Part shown: positions 25,200-34,822 of the stretch, in pieces
Numbering within the stretch: the stretch's first letter is position 1
Layout of the letters: each line of letters starts with the position of its first letter
NCBI GenBank assembly: GCA_045046905.1
Contig: JASFYU010000147.1
Span: forward strand, 1 to 49,173
Length of the DNA: 49,173 nucleotides
Direction of reading: 5' to 3'
Origin: JASFYU01 sp045046905
GTDB lineage: Bacteria > Bacteroidota > Bacteroidia > Flavobacteriales > Flavobacteriaceae
The notes under the pieces: model-generated
What the model was told of the DNA's origin: nothing
Databases searched by the model: none
The model's input: the letters and a program-made list of their open reading frames with translations, nothing else
Made by a program: the position numbers and the translations under genes

Positions 25200-25889
25200 T
25201 TATTTAATGCTATACTTGAATATCCAGCTCAAGATTTTGATGCCGGCAAAGATACTCCCTTTTACGGTTCCCGAAACTTTTGAGGTGCCAATTCTTTTTT
25301 TGTAATGTACTGGCACTTCGGTATATGTCAATTTTTTTTTTAAGGCTTTTAACTGCATTTCTACGGTCCAGCCATAGGTTTTATCTTCCATCCTCAAGGC
25401 CAGTAACTTGTCATACTTTATGGCTCTAAACGGTCCGAGGTCGGTATAAGTTGCACTAAAAAACAATTTCATCAGGAAAGTGGCTAGTTTATTGCCAAAA
25501 ACCTGTTGTGGTGTCATTGAGCCTTCTTCCCTTAGTCTCTTGTCTCTTGCGCCAATTACAAAATCGATGTTTTTTTCTATGATTGGGGTAACTATTTTGG
25601 AGAGTTCTTCGGGGTAATCAGAATAATCTCCGTCGATAAATACGATAATATCAGGTGGTTTAGACTGTTCGGCTACATATTGCATACCACGAAGGCAGGC
25701 GTAACCATAGCCTTTTCTATTTTCCTCAAGTACAGTAGCTCCTGCTTTTTGAGCATTCTGGGCGGTTTGATCAGAAGAATTGTTGTCAACCACGATTATT
25801 TCGGTCACGATATCAGGAATCTCTCCAATAACCTTTGCAATGGAATCGGCTTCGTTGAATGCAGGAATGATAACTTTGATGTCCGTCAT
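25200..25889 (-). CDS. DPM1-like glycosyltransferase (GT2)
   Basis: This 229-aa single-domain GT2 resembles dolichol-phosphate mannosyltransferase. It has IPAFNEADSIAKVIGEIP at the N-terminus, VVDNNSSDQT (first Asp), FIDGDYSDYPEE (D-x-D) and the C-terminal YKKRIGTSKVSGT. There are no transmembrane helices. It could charge a polyprenyl phosphate with a sugar for the GT-C enzyme downstream. It starts one base after the MORN gene stop. Confidence 0.87.
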   Translation of the reverse strand: MTDIKVIIPAFNEADSIAKVIGEIPDIVTEIIVVDNNSSDQTAQNAQKAGATVLEENRKGYGYACLRGMQYVAEQSKPPDIIVFIDGDYSDYPEELSKIVTPIIEKNIDFVIGARDKRLREEGSMTPQQVFGNKLATFLMKLFFSATYTDLGPFRAIKYDKLLALRMEDKTYGWTVEMQLKALKKKLTYTEVPVHYKKRIGTSKVSGTVKGSIFAGIKILSWIFKYSIK

Positions 25890-26381
25890 TTATTTTAAGT
25901 CCGATAATTTATTTTCGCGTTCAAAACTACGTAAAGTAGACCATTCTTTGATTTTCTTTCCGTTCTGATATTTTTCGGCCGAAGTTAATTTTTCATTTTG
26001 GTATTTAAGGCAATACCCATTTTTCTTTCCTTTTCTGAGTTGGCATTTATGTGATATCCTCCCTTTTTCATTATAGAACAGCCACCATTGTGTCATTTCT
26101 CCATTGATATAATGACCTTCCTTGGTTATGACCATATTTCTATGGTAAAAATACCAATATTTTTCTCGCTTATTATATTCGTAATGACCTTGTTCTGAAA
26201 TACGACCGTTCCTATGGTAAAATTTCCAATACCCCATTTTGACCCCAGAGCGTAACCAACCTTCGGATTTGATTTTACCCGTTTCGTAAAAGTCCTTGAA
26301 ATAGGTGTCTTCTTCTCTGGGCAAACTTCCGAATAGAAAAAGCAAGGAAATCATAAAGAATAGCTTAGTAAACATAGCCAC
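25890..26381 (-). CDS. Exported MORN-repeat (YwqK-like) protein
   Basis: This 163-aa protein has an N-terminal signal segment (FTKLFFMISLLFLFG) and four to five tandem repeats of the W/Y-x-F-Y-x-x-G-K/R-I-x-x-x-G-x-Y/W type (for example YWKFYHRNGRISEQGHY), about 23 residues apart. These are MORN-like repeats as in YwqK family proteins. They are often labelled antitoxins, but no toxin is adjacent, so a structural or binding role in the envelope is more likely. Start at Met1 or Met3. Confidence 0.75.
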   Translation of the reverse strand: MAMFTKLFFMISLLFLFGSLPREEDTYFKDFYETGKIKSEGWLRSGVKMGYWKFYHRNGRISEQGHYEYNKREKYWYFYHRNMVITKEGHYINGEMTQWWLFYNEKGRISHKCQLRKGKKNGYCLKYQNEKLTSAEKYQNGKKIKEWSTLRSFERENKLSDLK

Positions 26382-26394
26382 TTATTATTATTAT

Positions 26395-27984
26395 TTATTT
26401 GTGATTGACGAATTTCATTAAATCCACATCATTGCCCAACAAGACTTCGGTAGGATTTATACGGCCTTCCAAGGGGCCATTTTCTAATTTCAGCACTCCG
26501 CGAGGACATACGGCCGCACAAACACCACAGCCTACGCAGCTAGAACGTATAATGTTTTCTCCTTTTTGAGCGTATGCTCTTACGTCTATACCTTGTTCGC
26601 AATAGGTAGAGCAATTGCCACATGAAATACATTGCCCCCCATTGGTGGTGATTCTAAACCTTGATTTAAAGCGTTGTACAAAACCTAAATAGGCTGCCAA
26701 GGGGCAGCCGAACCTGCACCACACTCTATTGCCGAATATGGGGTAAAAGCCTGTTCCTATGACGCCTGCGAATATAGCCCCTATCAAGAAGCTATACGTA
26801 TTCATCACTCTTTGAACTTTAATACCCAAGACGGTACCTGTTTCAGTAAAAAAACCATATAATGTCATTCCTGTCATCACAAGAGCGAAGAGCAATACCC
26901 CATGTACCAACCAGCGTTCCACTTTCCAAGAAAATAAAGATTTACTAGAATGTTGTCTGTATGGGTCTCCAAGTGTTTCTGCCAACCCGCCACAACCGCA
27001 TACCCAGGAACAATACCATCTTTTGCCAAAGAAATATACCATTACAGGTACAATGACCAGGGTGAGAATAATACCCCATACCAAAATGAACAATCCAAGA
27101 CCTCCAGAACTGATAAGCTCCTTTAGGTTCCAGCTAAAAAAGAAGTCGTAATCCAAGGGGAAAGCGCTCTTAAAATCATATCCTTTAGAGTAAGACAGTT
27201 GTAGGCGTACCATGATTTCAGGAATCAAAAATGCAAATACAATCTGAAAGAACAATACCGAAGTGGTACGTACTATCTGATACATATTGTGGCGATATTT
27301 GATATACATTCTAACCGCCATTACGGTCATTACAATGCAGTACATTAAGCCGTAAACGAACCATTGCCCTGCGGGATTTCCGCTTAAACTCTCACTGATA
27401 GGGTCCGCTAGGTAGGTCCAGTTAATGGCGTACTCCGGAAGGAAATATAGAATAAGATAAAAAGAGACCAAAAAGATAAAGACCAACCACGCTACAAAGC
27501 CTTTATTGGTAGCGCCCTCTAAATAGGTGCCATTGTTTTTTATCCCTTTTTTTCCTAAAAGAACAACATTGGGAACAATGAACATTAAAGCTCCGATGAT
27601 GCCCAATCCAAAGGTGAGGAACCACATAAGGCCTTTATTTTCTACAATGAATCCTTTTCCTGCCGATTTTGCAATATTAGCGGCCATTTCATGAGGTTTC
27701 CTGTAAATAATTTTCCCGTATTCTTTATTCTTTCTATGCTGAGCGTTTACACTTTCTAAAATGGCAGTGACCTTTGGCGATAAAGAAGAAACTCCGCCGA
27801 ATTCTTTACCAACAACATCTTGTTGTAGACGGCCTATAAAAAGTTCGCTTTTTATGCCATTATCTGCTACAAATTTTTCAAAAGTATCTTTAGATACTTC
27901 GAATTCTCCAAGGAGTGGTAGTGCCGCAAATATGCCTAATCCTATCAAAAATATGACTAGACCTATATTTTTTATTGTTTTCAT
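26395..27984 (-). CDS. NosR/NapH-like membrane iron-sulfur protein
   Basis: This 529-aa protein has several transmembrane helices, then two C-terminal ferredoxin-type clusters: CISCGNCSTYC (452-462) and CVGCGVCAAVC (483-493, followed by P). Two membrane-interface motifs, CSWVCGCGGLAE and CRFGCPLAAYLG, correspond to the CxxxC(P) pairs of NosR/NapH/RdxA proteins; the first lacks the usual Pro. It may pass electrons between the membrane quinone pool and a periplasmic or cytosolic acceptor. It is 16 bp downstream of the FAD oxidoreductase gene. No nos or nap genes are nearby. Confidence 0.8.
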   Translation of the reverse strand: MKTIKNIGLVIFLIGLGIFAALPLLGEFEVSKDTFEKFVADNGIKSELFIGRLQQDVVGKEFGGVSSLSPKVTAILESVNAQHRKNKEYGKIIYRKPHEMAANIAKSAGKGFIVENKGLMWFLTFGLGIIGALMFIVPNVVLLGKKGIKNNGTYLEGATNKGFVAWLVFIFLVSFYLILYFLPEYAINWTYLADPISESLSGNPAGQWFVYGLMYCIVMTVMAVRMYIKYRHNMYQIVRTTSVLFFQIVFAFLIPEIMVRLQLSYSKGYDFKSAFPLDYDFFFSWNLKELISSGGLGLFILVWGIILTLVIVPVMVYFFGKRWYCSWVCGCGGLAETLGDPYRQHSSKSLFSWKVERWLVHGVLLFALVMTGMTLYGFFTETGTVLGIKVQRVMNTYSFLIGAIFAGVIGTGFYPIFGNRVWCRFGCPLAAYLGFVQRFKSRFRITTNGGQCISCGNCSTYCEQGIDVRAYAQKGENIIRSSCVGCGVCAAVCPRGVLKLENGPLEGRINPTEVLLGNDVDLMKFVNHK

Positions 27985-28000
27985 AGTGTGGTATTGTTGC

Positions 28001-29353
28001 TTAGGCGTTGCTAAAAATTCGTTTCCAATTTTTTTTCTTGGGACTTATATTCGTTCCGAATTCCGAATTAAAACGCTGTAGGATCTCCGTTTCATATTGC
28101 TTGTAGAATTCGGGGTCAAAATTGGCGTCTTTCAAATATTCCATGATATAGTTGACATCTCTTTTTTCAGTAAGCCAACGGTTAAATATTTCATGTCGCA
28201 TGCGTATTCCGAAAATATTGATGCCCAAAAATTGCTTGGTTTTAGTATGGAATGCCACGGTTATGCATATTTTCTCTTTAGGATGCCTCCAATGAAAATG
28301 TTGTTCGTATTCTTTTCTGGCCGGGCCTTTTGCAAATACCCACCCATAGGTCTGATATTCAATATCGAGAAACTTGGCCGAGTTGAACCAATGCCCCGGC
28401 TTGTATTCAATCTTGTTTCCGCAGAGGGTCTGTGCTAGGGTTTCGCCCATCATTCTGCCCGTATACCAAACCGCTTCGATAGGTCTACGGCTACCAATAG
28501 GCTCATGTTGTTCGGCGCAATCACCAATGGCATAAATATCTTGAATATTTGTTTCTAAAAATCGATTTACTTTAACGCCACGGCCTAGGGCTATGCCACT
28601 ATCTTTTAGGAAATCAACGTTTGGCGAAACACCGGCAGTGAGACCCACGACATCACAGGGTATCTCCTCACCTGTTTCTTGTATGACTATGGCCCGTACA
28701 CGTCCTTTGTCATCCGATAGAATTTCTTTAAGATTCATTCCCAATCTGAGGTCAATATGGTGTTCTTGAATATGTTCATTTAGCATTTGTGATTCCCCGG
28801 CAGGCAGTACCCCGTTCCAAAAGCTATTTTCACGCACCAAAAAGGTGACAGGAATATTCCTGCTACGTAGCATCTCGGCCAATTCTATTCCAATCAATCC
28901 TCCACCGACGATTACCGCACGTTTACAGATCTTGTTGTCGGGGGCATTTTTTTCTAGGGCATCTAAATCTTGTTTGGAATACAGGCCCTGTACGCCGTCT
29001 AAATCTTGTCCGGGCCAGCCAAACATGTTAGGTTTTGACCCTGTAGCGATTATTAAGGTGTCATAATCAAGGGTTTGCCCATCTTTTAAATGGAGTTTTT
29101 TATGGGCGTGGTCAACAGTGGTGACAAAGCCTTTTACCAAATCGATTCTGTTTTTTTTCCAAAACCAATTTTCATACGGTTGAATATGGTCGAACTTCAT
29201 ATGGCCCATGTATACGTACATTAAGGCAGTTCGAGAAAAGAAATAATCAGTCTCTGTGGAAACGATGGTGATCTTCTTGTCTGAATTTTTCCGAATATGT
29301 CTCGCAGCCGTGACGCCGGCAATTCCATTTCCGATAATTACAATATGCTCCAT
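28001..29353 (-). CDS. FAD-dependent pyridine nucleotide-disulfide oxidoreductase
   Basis: This 450-aa class-I flavoprotein related to NADH:rubredoxin or nitrite reductase subunits has GNGIAGVTAARHI (8-20) for FAD, IIATGSKPN, a second Rossmann GGGLIGIELAEML for NAD(P)H and IYAIGDCAEQ for FAD. About 100 extra residues at the C-terminus, rich in aromatic and charged residues, are not typical of the core domain. It likely passes electrons from NAD(P)H to the adjacent Fe-S membrane protein; this is inferred from context. It is the first gene of its operon. Confidence 0.85.
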   Translation of the reverse strand: MEHIVIIGNGIAGVTAARHIRKNSDKKITIVSTETDYFFSRTALMYVYMGHMKFDHIQPYENWFWKKNRIDLVKGFVTTVDHAHKKLHLKDGQTLDYDTLIIATGSKPNMFGWPGQDLDGVQGLYSKQDLDALEKNAPDNKICKRAVIVGGGLIGIELAEMLRSRNIPVTFLVRENSFWNGVLPAGESQMLNEHIQEHHIDLRLGMNLKEILSDDKGRVRAIVIQETGEEIPCDVVGLTAGVSPNVDFLKDSGIALGRGVKVNRFLETNIQDIYAIGDCAEQHEPIGSRRPIEAVWYTGRMMGETLAQTLCGNKIEYKPGHWFNSAKFLDIEYQTYGWVFAKGPARKEYEQHFHWRHPKEKICITVAFHTKTKQFLGINIFGIRMRHEIFNRWLTEKRDVNYIMEYLKDANFDPEFYKQYETEILQRFNSEFGTNISPKKKNWKRIFSNA

Positions 29354-29716
29354 TTGTGTTTAGGTTTTCAATCAGTTAGTTTTTCGATACCTTGTACTTG
29401 TATAGGTTAGTCAGTCAGTAAATGAAGATTTTTCATCTCTTCCTCGAATTTAAAAATGGATTTTTCAACAAAGTCACCTCTACGGTTATTTTAAGTGCCC
29501 GTTGAAGGTATAGGTCGATGCTAAATCAATAAACTTAATATTAGAAATCAATTTAGAACTTCTCTAAACAGGCATACTAATGCATATTGTTTGTTATCAA
29601 ATTGTGATACTTTATAGGTTCCTTTGACCCGATGCAAATCAAAATAATGAGAATTTTGTAGGCTCGCAGCTATTTTTGCGACAAAAGATAATATTTTAAA
29701 TGTATAAACTAATCTT
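29354..29716. other. Intergenic region between divergent genes
   Basis: This 363-bp AT-rich region lies between the divergent FAD oxidoreductase gene and the DUF547 gene. A candidate -7 element for the rightward gene lies at 29671-29678. I see no ORF or RNA gene. Confidence 0.5.
29671..29678 (+). promoter_or_regulatory. Candidate -7 element for DUF547 gene
   Basis: TATTTTTG fits TAnnTTTG and lies 38 nt before the ATG. An upstream TTTG is only 12 nt away, so the -33 assignment is doubtful. Confidence 0.35.
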
Positions 29717-30433
29717 ATGAAGAACAAAATAGGAATAATGGCATTGCTTCTCTGGACAAGTTTTTCAATGGCACAGGGCGGTAGTATGTTTACCGAGCAG
29801 GCAGATCAATTTTTCAAAAAATATGTAAAAGAAGGTCGAGTAGACTATGCGAGCCTTAAGGCTAATCCTGAAATGTTAGAAAAATTGCTGCAAATGACTA
29901 AAGAGGTTTCAGTTTCCAAGGAAAATGCAGCGCAGTATCAGTCTTTTTGGATAAACGGCTATAATGTATTGGTTATTAAGGGTATTGTAGATAACTACCC
30001 TTTAAAATCTCCCTTAGATGTGGCGGGGTTTTTTGACAAGAAAAAACATGATATCGGAGGCATCAGTATTACCTTAAATGATATTGAAAATAAATTGTTG
30101 CGAGCTAATTTCCCTTCAGAGGCGCGTTTTCACTTTGTATTGGTCTGTGCTGGGCTGGGCTGTCCGCCTATTATAAATTCGTCTTATAAGGCATCGACCT
30201 TGAGTGCCCAATTAGAAGAGCAGGCCAAGATAGCCCTGAATAATTCCGATTTTATTCGAGTAAATAAGAACAAAGTAAAGATTTCACAGATTTTTGAGTG
30301 GTATAAAGGTGATTTTACTCAGGGTGGTAAAAGTTTGGTCGATTATATAAATCAGTACAGGGTCGAAAAGTTGCCAGGAAAGGCAAAAATATCCTATTAT
30401 ACCTATGATTGGACCTTGAATGAAATGAAATAA
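29717..30433 (+). CDS. DUF547 family exported protein
   Basis: This 238-aa protein has an N-terminal signal peptide (MKNKIGIMALLLWTSFSMAQ). The DUF547 core is recognisable: SFWINGYNVLVIKGIVDNYP, HFVLVCAGLGCPPI with the conserved Cys-Ala-x3-Cys-Pro, and FEWYKGDF near the C-terminus. Its function is unknown. A second DUF547 gene is in the arsenosugar-type cluster at 42234. It precedes an outer-membrane protein gene by 68 bp. Confidence 0.85.
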   Translation: MKNKIGIMALLLWTSFSMAQGGSMFTEQADQFFKKYVKEGRVDYASLKANPEMLEKLLQMTKEVSVSKENAAQYQSFWINGYNVLVIKGIVDNYPLKSPLDVAGFFDKKKHDIGGISITLNDIENKLLRANFPSEARFHFVLVCAGLGCPPIINSSYKASTLSAQLEEQAKIALNNSDFIRVNKNKVKISQIFEWYKGDFTQGGKSLVDYINQYRVEKLPGKAKISYYTYDWTLNEMK

Positions 30434-30501
30434 GTTTATTGATTACTGCTATCACCGAGACTAAAAATAACATTAACTATAAATCTAAAAATGACATCAA
30501 A

Positions 30502-31458
30502 ATGAAGGTAATAAAAAGACAATTGATATTCATAGGCTGCCTGTTTGTTGCGGCCATCGGCTTTGCACAAGATGAGGATATGCAGGATGAACCAGAACAA
30601 GCACAGAGTAATGTTCAAGAATATACCCCTTCAAAACTTTTGAATAAAGGGCAATGGGACATCAAATTTTTTAATGGCCTTTATACGCAGACAAAACAAA
30701 CTGATAGTAATAGTAAAGCAGGAGATATTGACAGGCAATCTTTTTTTACAAATACAACAGAAATTTATACGGGAGTTAGCGAGAATTCAAGAATAAATTT
30801 GGGAATTGTTTTTCAAATACGAGCGAATACCTTCAACGGAGCAAGTGCACTTAGTACTTTGAGCTTTGAAGATAATACTACAGATGCGCGTAGTGGGCTG
30901 ACCACAATAGCACCCTCTATTCGAGTGCAACCATTTAAAAACATCGGAAATTTTTCTTTTACAAGTTCGTTGTTTTTTCCAATTTTCGAAGATGTTCCAA
31001 ACGCTCCATATCTCGATAAACGCAGTATTTTTTGGGAGACTAAGTTCTTTTATGACAAAACTTTCGGGGGCGGTGATTGGCAACTATTTACTGAGGTAGA
31101 TCTAGGTTTTAATTTTGGAGAAAAGGCAATTGAGGCTGATGCAACAACCGAGAACACAGGAGAACGTTTTGCAAACAACAGCCTTACGTTGCCCTTGAGT
31201 ATTTTTCTTAGCTACTTTCCTTCTTCGAAATCCACAATTTTTATTAATGGGCAGCAGTCTTTTTTAATTGGATATGACAATCCAACAAATAGTAATGGGG
31301 ATAATTTTTCTCAAGACTATACCGCTTTAGGTTTTGGGGGAAAATATCAATTGACCAATGTTTTGAATATTGAGGTTTCATATAACAAATTTGTAAGAGG
31401 TCATAATTTTCAAGGTTTAGGTCAGACATTTAGCTTTGGTTTGAGGGTGATTTTGTAG
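30502..31458 (+). CDS. Predicted outer-membrane beta-barrel protein
   Basis: This protein of about 318 aa has a signal peptide (KRQLIFIGCLFVAAIGFAQ), an acidic linker, then repeating amphipathic segments (for example WDIKFFNGLY, FFTNTTEIYTG, RINLGIVFQIRA) and a C-terminus ending FSFGLRVIL, as expected of a beta-barrel. The start at 30502 is chosen because upstream in-frame residues are polar and would mask the signal. It is a transporter-type or structural barrel of unknown function, possibly working with the DUF547 protein. I found no specific family motif. Confidence 0.65.
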   Translation: MKVIKRQLIFIGCLFVAAIGFAQDEDMQDEPEQAQSNVQEYTPSKLLNKGQWDIKFFNGLYTQTKQTDSNSKAGDIDRQSFFTNTTEIYTGVSENSRINLGIVFQIRANTFNGASALSTLSFEDNTTDARSGLTTIAPSIRVQPFKNIGNFSFTSSLFFPIFEDVPNAPYLDKRSIFWETKFFYDKTFGGGDWQLFTEVDLGFNFGEKAIEADATTENTGERFANNSLTLPLSIFLSYFPSSKSTIFINGQQSFLIGYDNPTNSNGDNFSQDYTALGFGGKYQLTNVLNIEVSYNKFVRGHNFQGLGQTFSFGLRVIL

Positions 31459-31525
31459 GTTAAGGCGCCCCTTTTAATCGCTTCATAGGATAAATAGCTT
31501 ATTTTAGGGGCTTAATTGCTTTTAA

Positions 31526-32530
31526 ATGAAAAAGTTAGAATTTCTGTTAGTACTTTGTCTTTTGCAGTTATCCTGCGCAAGTCAGGTCAAAGAGAAAATG
31601 AATGGGGTCAGTTTTGTGGCCTCAAGAGAAGAGGTGGCTCAGAAGAACATTCAAGAAGTCTTGAACGTACATGCCAATTACGCCGCTGTAATGCCCCTTG
31701 GTTTTATGAGGAATATCAATTCGCCAGAAATAATTTTTGATACTGAGAGACAATGGTTTGGTGAAACCAGTAAAGGTGCAGAACAATATATAGCCTTGTT
31801 GCAAAAGAATGGTATCAAGGTGATGCTAAAACCACAAATTTGGATTAGGCATGGAGCGTTTACAGGAACTCTTGAAATGAATTCGTCAGAGGATTGGAAC
31901 GCCTTGGAAGCTTCGTATGAAAAGTTTATTCTTGCCTATGCTGAATTGGCGGCAAGAACTAAGATTGTATTATTCTGTATAGGCACCGAACTGGAGCAGT
32001 TCGTGAAAAACAGACCTCTTTATTGGAAAGACCTTATTAAGAAAATAAGAAAAGTGTATAAGGGAGAATTGACCTATGCTGCCAATTGGGACGAGTACCC
32101 TCGAATCTCTTTTTGGGAGGAGTTAGATTATATAGGTATAGATGCCTATTTTCCTTTGTCTCAAGAGCAGACGCCATCAGTCGAGCAACTCAAAATCGGT
32201 TGGCAAAAATGGAAAACGGAAATTGAAAGTTTGTCTAAAGAAAAAAACAAATCGATTGTTTTTACTGAATATGGTTACCGTAGTATGGACTTTACCGCAA
32301 AAAAACCGTGGCTTGTTGATCGGATTGATAAAAAGGTGAACCTAAAAGGTCAGGTAAATGCAAAGAAGGCCATTTTTGAGGAATTTTGGAAAGAAGATTG
32401 GTTTGCTGGTGGGTATGTTTGGAAATGGTTTGTTCATCATGACAGGGCAGGAGGAAGTGCCGACAACCGTTTTACACCCCAGAACAAGCCCGCACAGGAA
32501 GTTATTAAGGAGTTTTACCGAAAAAATTAA
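31526..32530 (+). CDS. GH113-like glycoside hydrolase lipoprotein
   Basis: This 334-aa TIM-barrel hydrolase has a lipoprotein signal (LQLSC, Cys17). Candidate acid/base Glu155 is in CIGTELEQF and nucleophile Glu248 in FTEYGYRSM, positioned as in GH113 beta-mannanases and related clan-A enzymes. DYIGIDAYFPL and GGYVWKWFVHH frame the active site. It would act on mannan-like or other beta-glycans at the cell surface or in the periplasm. It is followed after 1 bp by another lipoprotein gene. Confidence 0.8.
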   Translation: MKKLEFLLVLCLLQLSCASQVKEKMNGVSFVASREEVAQKNIQEVLNVHANYAAVMPLGFMRNINSPEIIFDTERQWFGETSKGAEQYIALLQKNGIKVMLKPQIWIRHGAFTGTLEMNSSEDWNALEASYEKFILAYAELAARTKIVLFCIGTELEQFVKNRPLYWKDLIKKIRKVYKGELTYAANWDEYPRISFWEELDYIGIDAYFPLSQEQTPSVEQLKIGWQKWKTEIESLSKEKNKSIVFTEYGYRSMDFTAKKPWLVDRIDKKVNLKGQVNAKKAIFEEFWKEDWFAGGYVWKWFVHHDRAGGSADNRFTPQNKPAQEVIKEFYRKN

Positions 32531-32531
32531 A

Positions 32532-33260
32532 ATGGCACGTTTTGTACGTATACTTTTTTTGATTCTTTTAGCGGTAGCTTGTTCTACCGATGGTGAAAGC
32601 GTTTTGGGAAGTTTGGAGAATGCTGTGAAAGATCGTGTGATCGTTAGGGATAATGTGATTGCATGTGCAGCTAGTAATGAAAAAGATGACATGGTGAGCA
32701 TATACGTATACCCAAGAGATGGCGTTTCAAATCTTCGCTATTTTGAAACAGAAACTGCCGAAGTTGACAAGAATAATTTCTCGGCTTATATGGAATACTT
32801 GCCTCCCTTGCTAAATGTTTTTAATGGCTACCTCAAACGGTTCGAGATTGAGGTTTCACAAGAAAAATGGGTGATTGTCACTTTTGATGAATCGGGTAAG
32901 ACCCACCTTTCGAACCCTATTCGCTTAAAACAAAACACAAAACCTACCGAATATCTGCCCCAGAATGTATCAGTTAGTGACAGCGCGAATACGCCGATAT
33001 TCTCATGGCATGATGGTAGGTATGATGATACTGAAATATATTTTCAGGTAGTTTCGGATGTTCAGGGCAATTTGCTTTCGGGCACCTATACCTTTGAGAA
33101 AATATTTCAGTATTACCAATTGGACAATGTGGTGCTGAATATCACAAAAATCAGCCCGCCGACCTTGAAAATGAATACCTCCTATAACTTTACCTTATTG
33201 GCCGTCAGTGAGGATAATTGGGTCAATTTACTTTCGGAAATTTCTTTTGACTTAAATTAG
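32532..33260 (+). CDS. Hypothetical lipoprotein
   Basis: This 242-aa protein starts MARFVRILFLILLAVAC (lipobox Cys17). The mature part is rich in beta-type and aromatic residues and holds an Ig-like or carbohydrate-binding-like pattern, but I do not recognise a family. An upstream in-frame ATG at 32358 overlaps the GH113 gene and lacks a signal, so 32532 is preferred. Gap to the hydrolase gene is 1 bp, so the products probably act together at the envelope. Confidence 0.7.
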   Translation: MARFVRILFLILLAVACSTDGESVLGSLENAVKDRVIVRDNVIACAASNEKDDMVSIYVYPRDGVSNLRYFETETAEVDKNNFSAYMEYLPPLLNVFNGYLKRFEIEVSQEKWVIVTFDESGKTHLSNPIRLKQNTKPTEYLPQNVSVSDSANTPIFSWHDGRYDDTEIYFQVVSDVQGNLLSGTYTFEKIFQYYQLDNVVLNITKISPPTLKMNTSYNFTLLAVSEDNWVNLLSEISFDLN

Positions 33261-33449
33261 TGTCAAATAACTTTAGAGTGAGTCACAGAAATCAAAATTA
33301 CCTTTTTGTTTTATTCTGCTTCGAGTTATATGTCTGGCGTAGGTAGGGCTATAGAAATAATGCGTAAAGTGATACGACTAAAACTGAATGCGTATGAATG
33401 GTTTATAGTTAAATTGGTGTATAGTATAGTCACCGCCTTTAGGTCGTGA

Positions 33450-33457
33450 TATCTTTG
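33450..33457 (+). promoter_or_regulatory. Candidate -7 element for Omp85-like gene
   Basis: TATCTTTG is a perfect TAnnTTTG match 51 nt before the preferred ATG at 33509. No well-spaced -33 is visible. Confidence 0.4.
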
Positions 33458-33508
33458 TAACAAGAATACCTTAATTTTGTAATGTTAATTTTTTTTTTGG
33501 TTTTTGCA

Positions 33509-34771
33509 ATGACTAGACCAATTTTACTTTTTTTTATGGTTTTAAGCGCTGCCTTCGGAAATGCGCAGGAAGGTATTGTTCGTGATATTAAAATTCAAGG
33601 GAATAAAAAAATAAAGACCTCCTTTATAAAGAAAATAATAGAGGCCGAAACAGGAGTGGCTTTAGATTCTTTGGTCCTAAAGAAAGATATAGCACGCTTA
33701 AAAAGACTTCCTTCAGTATCCTATGCCTATTTCGAAGTTTCCTCTGCCGAAAATAATACTTACAATGTGCTCTATACCATTGAGGAAAATTTCACACTGA
33801 TACCCTTTGCTAATCTATACACCTCTTCAAATGATGAGTTTGCATTCAGGCTAGGTCTTCAGGAATTCAATCTGTTCGGCAGGAATATTATGCTTGGGGG
33901 GTTTTATCAGTATGATGTTTTTAATTCATATGGTGTAAATCTGAGAATGCCTTATTTGTTCAGCAAAAAGTTTGGCTTGACTGTAGATTATAAAGATCTT
34001 ACTACCCGAGAACCAGTTTTCTTTGACAACGCCACCGCGGATTATAAATACAACAATCATGGTTTGGAAGTCTTAGGACTGTATGAGTTTAATTTCAGCA
34101 ATAGAATAGAATTTGGAATAAGCTTATTTACAGAAGATTATGAGTATATTTCTGGAGCCACAAATTCAATGGTTCCACTAGCACTCAAGGTCAATAAGCA
34201 TTTATACAAGTTTATCTATAACTTTGATAATATTCAATATAATTATCAATACCTATCAGGATTTCGAAGTACTTTGAATTTTCAATATGTAGGGAGTGCT
34301 GATAAGAACCTTCCGGAGTTTGTTATAGGATTCAATGATTTTGTGTATTTCCATAGAATAGGAAATCGCGGCAATTGGGCCAATAGGCTTCGTTTGGGTC
34401 TTGCAAGTAATATAAAAACTCCTTTTGCCCCATTTTCTGTAGATAATAATTTGAACGTTCGGGGGGTGGGTAACATTATTGATAGGGGTACGGGGGCTAT
34501 TGTTCTTAATACTGAATATCGTCATACCTTGATTGATAAAAATTGGTTCGTTCTTCAGGGCAATGTATTTGTTGATGGAGGTACATGGCGAAATCCCGGG
34601 GGAGGTTTTGGAGATTTTACCAAAAGCCAGAACATTCGGGTATATCCTGGTGTAGGTCTTCGGTTAATACATAAACGTATTTTCAATGCGACATTCCGTA
34701 TCGATTATGGTTACGGCGTTACAAAGGATGCCTCTCGTGGTATTGTTTTTGGCATTGGGCAGTATTTTTGA
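33509..34771 (+). CDS. Omp85/BamA-family outer-membrane protein
   Basis: This protein of about 420 aa has a signal peptide (MTRPILLFFMVLSAAFGNA), one POTRA-like domain (VRDIKIQGNKKIKTSFIKKI and on, to about residue 95), and a C-terminal 16-strand-type barrel. NVRGVGN matches the conserved (V/I)RG(F/Y) loop of Omp85 proteins, and it ends in FGIGQYF with a terminal Phe. With one POTRA it is smaller than BamA. A role in protein or lipid insertion or transport is possible. An alternative start at 33482 lies in a T-rich stretch. Confidence 0.8.
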   Translation: MTRPILLFFMVLSAAFGNAQEGIVRDIKIQGNKKIKTSFIKKIIEAETGVALDSLVLKKDIARLKRLPSVSYAYFEVSSAENNTYNVLYTIEENFTLIPFANLYTSSNDEFAFRLGLQEFNLFGRNIMLGGFYQYDVFNSYGVNLRMPYLFSKKFGLTVDYKDLTTREPVFFDNATADYKYNNHGLEVLGLYEFNFSNRIEFGISLFTEDYEYISGATNSMVPLALKVNKHLYKFIYNFDNIQYNYQYLSGFRSTLNFQYVGSADKNLPEFVIGFNDFVYFHRIGNRGNWANRLRLGLASNIKTPFAPFSVDNNLNVRGVGNIIDRGTGAIVLNTEYRHTLIDKNWFVLQGNVFVDGGTWRNPGGGFGDFTKSQNIRVYPGVGLRLIHKRIFNATFRIDYGYGVTKDASRGIVFGIGQYF

Positions 34772-34806
34772 TTTTCACCAGACAAGAATGCTGCCGTTGA
34801 GGCTGT

Positions 34807-34822
34807 AGGTCGAACTCAGGTT
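34807..34822 (+). repeat. Dispersed repeat, copy 3 (core)
   Basis: AGGTCGAACTCAGGTT is an exact match to the 16-bp core of the elements at 67 and 9609. It lies between the convergent Omp85 and HTTM genes and directly abuts the HTTM stop codon. Confidence 0.75.

Noticed and set aside
32358..32531. N-terminal extension of the unknown lipoprotein
   Set aside because: It overlaps the GH113 gene and lacks a signal; the start at 32532 gives a clean lipobox.
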